64,000 bases of DNA, taken from positions 62,001-126,000 of the forward strand of contig CAXXPL010000009.1 in the NCBI GenBank assembly GCA_963674665.2. Reading direction: 5' to 3'. The notes below the pieces were generated by a model. That model was not told the origin of the DNA. It saw only the letters and a list, made by a program, of their open reading frames with translations, and did no database searches. Positions within the stretch are counted from its first letter, which is position 1, and every line of letters starts with the position of its first letter. This DNA is from G963674665 sp963674665 (GTDB lineage: Bacteria; Desulfobacterota; Desulfovibrionia; Desulfovibrionales; Desulfovibrionaceae). The translations under genes were made by a program, and so were the position numbers. Of this stretch, positions 62,638-64,000 are shown in pieces.

Positions 62638-63261
62638 CTATTGGGCAGCCAGTTCGCGGATCAGCGCTTCCGTTCTCTTGATGTTGCCGACACCGCAGGT
62701 GCACTGCTTGGCAACTTCCTGGGCCGCCTTTTCCGCGGTGATCTTTCCCTTTTTCACCTTTTCGGCAAGTGTTTTCACCAGGTTGGAGGCGATCATGCCG
62801 TGGCCGCACATGGTGGTCACGCAGAGCACGTCCTCGGAGGGCAGCTTCTCCAGTTTACCGTGAATGCCCAGGGAAAGCTCCAGGGTGTGCATCTCTACGC
62901 CGGTTTCCCTGGCGATCTTCTCGGTCTCGGAGCGCAGGCCGGAGATGACGATGGAGGCTCCTGTATCCGCGGCCTTCAGCTCCTTGACCACCTGGCGCAC
63001 GGTGTCCGGGTCGTTGAACACGGCGTGGGCGATGGTGTTGTCCTGAACGTTGTCCACCAGGGCGCTGTAATCCACGCTCAGTGTGCTGCCCTGGCGCATG
63101 TCGCCCATGTTGTCCGGGTTGTACTTCTTCACGATCTCGAAGAACTTCGAGAACACGGGCGCCTGCCCCTTGGCGTTCACCGACTGCGCCAGGATGGCGA
63201 AGACGATGAAGTCGGATTTCAAGGAATCTTCCGTGCCTCTGCGGTGCAAGGTGTGAGTCAT
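62638..63261 (-). CDS. Unrecognised protein co-encoded with a ferredoxin
   Basis: 207 aa, soluble. I cannot assign a family. Visible features are a possible metal or cluster site: CVTTMCGHGM near residue 148 and CTCGVGN near 190, so four Cys and a His in the C-terminal part. It starts 33 bp after the stop of the upstream ferredoxin gene on the same strand, so the two are probably one transcript and may form a redox pair. Confidence 0.75.
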   Translation of the reverse strand: MTHTLHRRGTEDSLKSDFIVFAILAQSVNAKGQAPVFSKFFEIVKKYNPDNMGDMRQGSTLSVDYSALVDNVQDNTIAHAVFNDPDTVRQVVKELKAADTGASIVISGLRSETEKIARETGVEMHTLELSLGIHGKLEKLPSEDVLCVTTMCGHGMIASNLVKTLAEKVKKGKITAEKAAQEVAKQCTCGVGNIKRTEALIRELAAQ

Positions 63262-63294
63262 TTACTTGTGCTCCTTTTCATATGATGGGTGAGG

Positions 63295-64000
63295 TCAGAT
63301 GTCCGCTCTCGGGCGACCGAGTCCGATGTTGGTCTTGCCGTTGAGCGAGGGGGTGATGCCCGCGTCGCGGATGAACTGGTCCATGGCAAAGGTCTTGTCG
63401 TCGTTGGCGCGGCAGCAGATGTCCAGGCTGAATACGGTGTCCAGGGTGGCGGCCACCTCTTTCAGCCGTTTGAGCACAGTCGTGACATTCTCGTTGGGGC
63501 AGATGAACTCTACGATGGCGGAAAGGGCCTTTTCGTTGAGAAACTCTTCCTGAATGGTGCCCTTCGCGGGATCGGTCATGATGGCGGTCACGGGGTTCAG
63601 GGGCTCGAACTCCACACCCAGTTCCGCGCAGGCCATGGCCACCTTCTGCACGTCGTGGAACCGGGTTCCAATACCGGGGCGGCCCAACTCGGCGGCGATG
63701 CCGCAACAGCCATGCTTGAAGCGTCCGGTGACCTCGTTGGTCTTCATCTCTTCGGTGCCACGGCCGGGTACATTGGTGGAGGGGTGGGAAATCCAGGGAT
63801 CGCTGAATCTCATGCGCAACTGGCGTTGCGGAGACATGTCCTCCTCGCGTTCCAGAGACCCGGTGGGGCAGACTTCCGCCTTTACGCAGGTGCCGCATTC
63901 AACGCACTCGTCCAGGTCGACGATGGCCATCTTGTCCACGACGCTGAGGGCGTCCATGGGGCAATAGGGTACGCACAGACCGCATCCGACACATGAATCC
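63295..64000 (-). CDS. Two-cluster ferredoxin with C-terminal extension, 5'-truncated by the window
   Basis: The frame stays open to the window edge. Two [4Fe-4S] motifs are present: CVGCGLCVPYCP (63940-63990 region, upstream of the apparent ATG at 63957) and CVECGTCVKAEVCP. The remaining ~170 residues are an unassigned domain with more Cys (HGCCGIAAELG, DICCRAND). The protein should carry electrons or bind an additional cofactor in the cytoplasm. It is followed by the 207-aa Cys-containing protein. The true start lies beyond 64000. Confidence 0.82.
   Translation of the reverse strand, partial: DSCVGCGLCVPYCPMDALSVVDKMAIVDLDECVECGTCVKAEVCPTGSLEREEDMSPQRQLRMRFSDPWISHPSTNVPGRGTEEMKTNEVTGRFKHGCCGIAAELGRPGIGTRFHDVQKVAMACAELGVEFEPLNPVTAIMTDPAKGTIQEEFLNEKALSAIVEFICPNENVTTVLKRLKEVAATLDTVFSLDICCRANDDKTFAMDQFIRDAGITPSLNGKTNIGLGRPRADI

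Noticed and set aside
1..64000. CRISPR arrays, restriction-modification, toxin-antitoxin or phage structural genes
   Set aside because: No regularly spaced repeats and no such protein families were seen on either strand.

Overview
The window reads as a chromosome segment of a GC-rich, motile, Gram-negative anaerobe. The best fit is a sulfate- or sulfite-reducing member of the Desulfovibrionales. This rests on gene content: a TAXI-type TRAP transporter, a tripartite tricarboxylate transporter, two Dpp-type peptide ABC operons, a UxaA/SuyAB-type lyase, an iron-sulfur cysteine desulfidase, multi-PAS kinases, a short flagellin and a polyferredoxin. No rRNA or ribosomal gene is present to settle taxonomy.

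Layout. 1-12.2 kb is sensory: a Cache/SBP/HD-GYP protein (5' end outside the window), a YitT-like membrane protein, a five-PAS histidine kinase, a CapA-like protein and a binding-protein/kinase pair. 12.2-29.8 kb is a catabolic block: a fused TRAP permease with TAXI binding protein, divergent from gntR, Fe-alcohol dehydrogenase and AldA-like aldehyde dehydrogenase; then a peptide ABC operon, an amidohydrolase, a SuyA/SuyB-like pair and CyuA. Read together, these could take up and oxidise a C3 diol or its sulfonate (for example 2,3-dihydroxypropane-1-sulfonate) to pyruvate plus sulfite, and cysteine or cysteine peptides to pyruvate plus sulfide. That pathway is inference.

30-33.7 kb is a mobile-element scar: an intact IS1182/IS5-type element sits inside the 3' end of a decayed IS630 element, and the original reading frame can be rebuilt across the insertion. 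33.7-42.4 kb holds an unrecognised 994-aa PHP-like/membrane protein, a TctABC operon, and a LysR regulator flanked by two CYTH-like proteins. 42.5-42.8 kb holds a probable structured RNA that resembles 6S RNA. 43.2-56.3 kb has a PAS/GAF kinase, an M28 peptidase with a second peptide ABC operon, and a PAS kinase with a degenerate ATP-binding domain. 57-64 kb has an AT-rich WcbI-like gene, tRNA-Ser(GCU), flagellin with a sigma-28-type promoter, an ORF-less group II intron directly after the flagellin terminator, a ModF-like twin ABC ATPase, and a ferredoxin gene that runs off the window.

Two points stand out beyond the gene list. A ~129-bp hairpin-rich repeat occurs three times, each time with its end supplying or overlapping the TAG stop codon of the adjacent gene. 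Four histidine kinases and one HD-GYP protein are present, but no response regulator is recognisable anywhere in the 64 kb.
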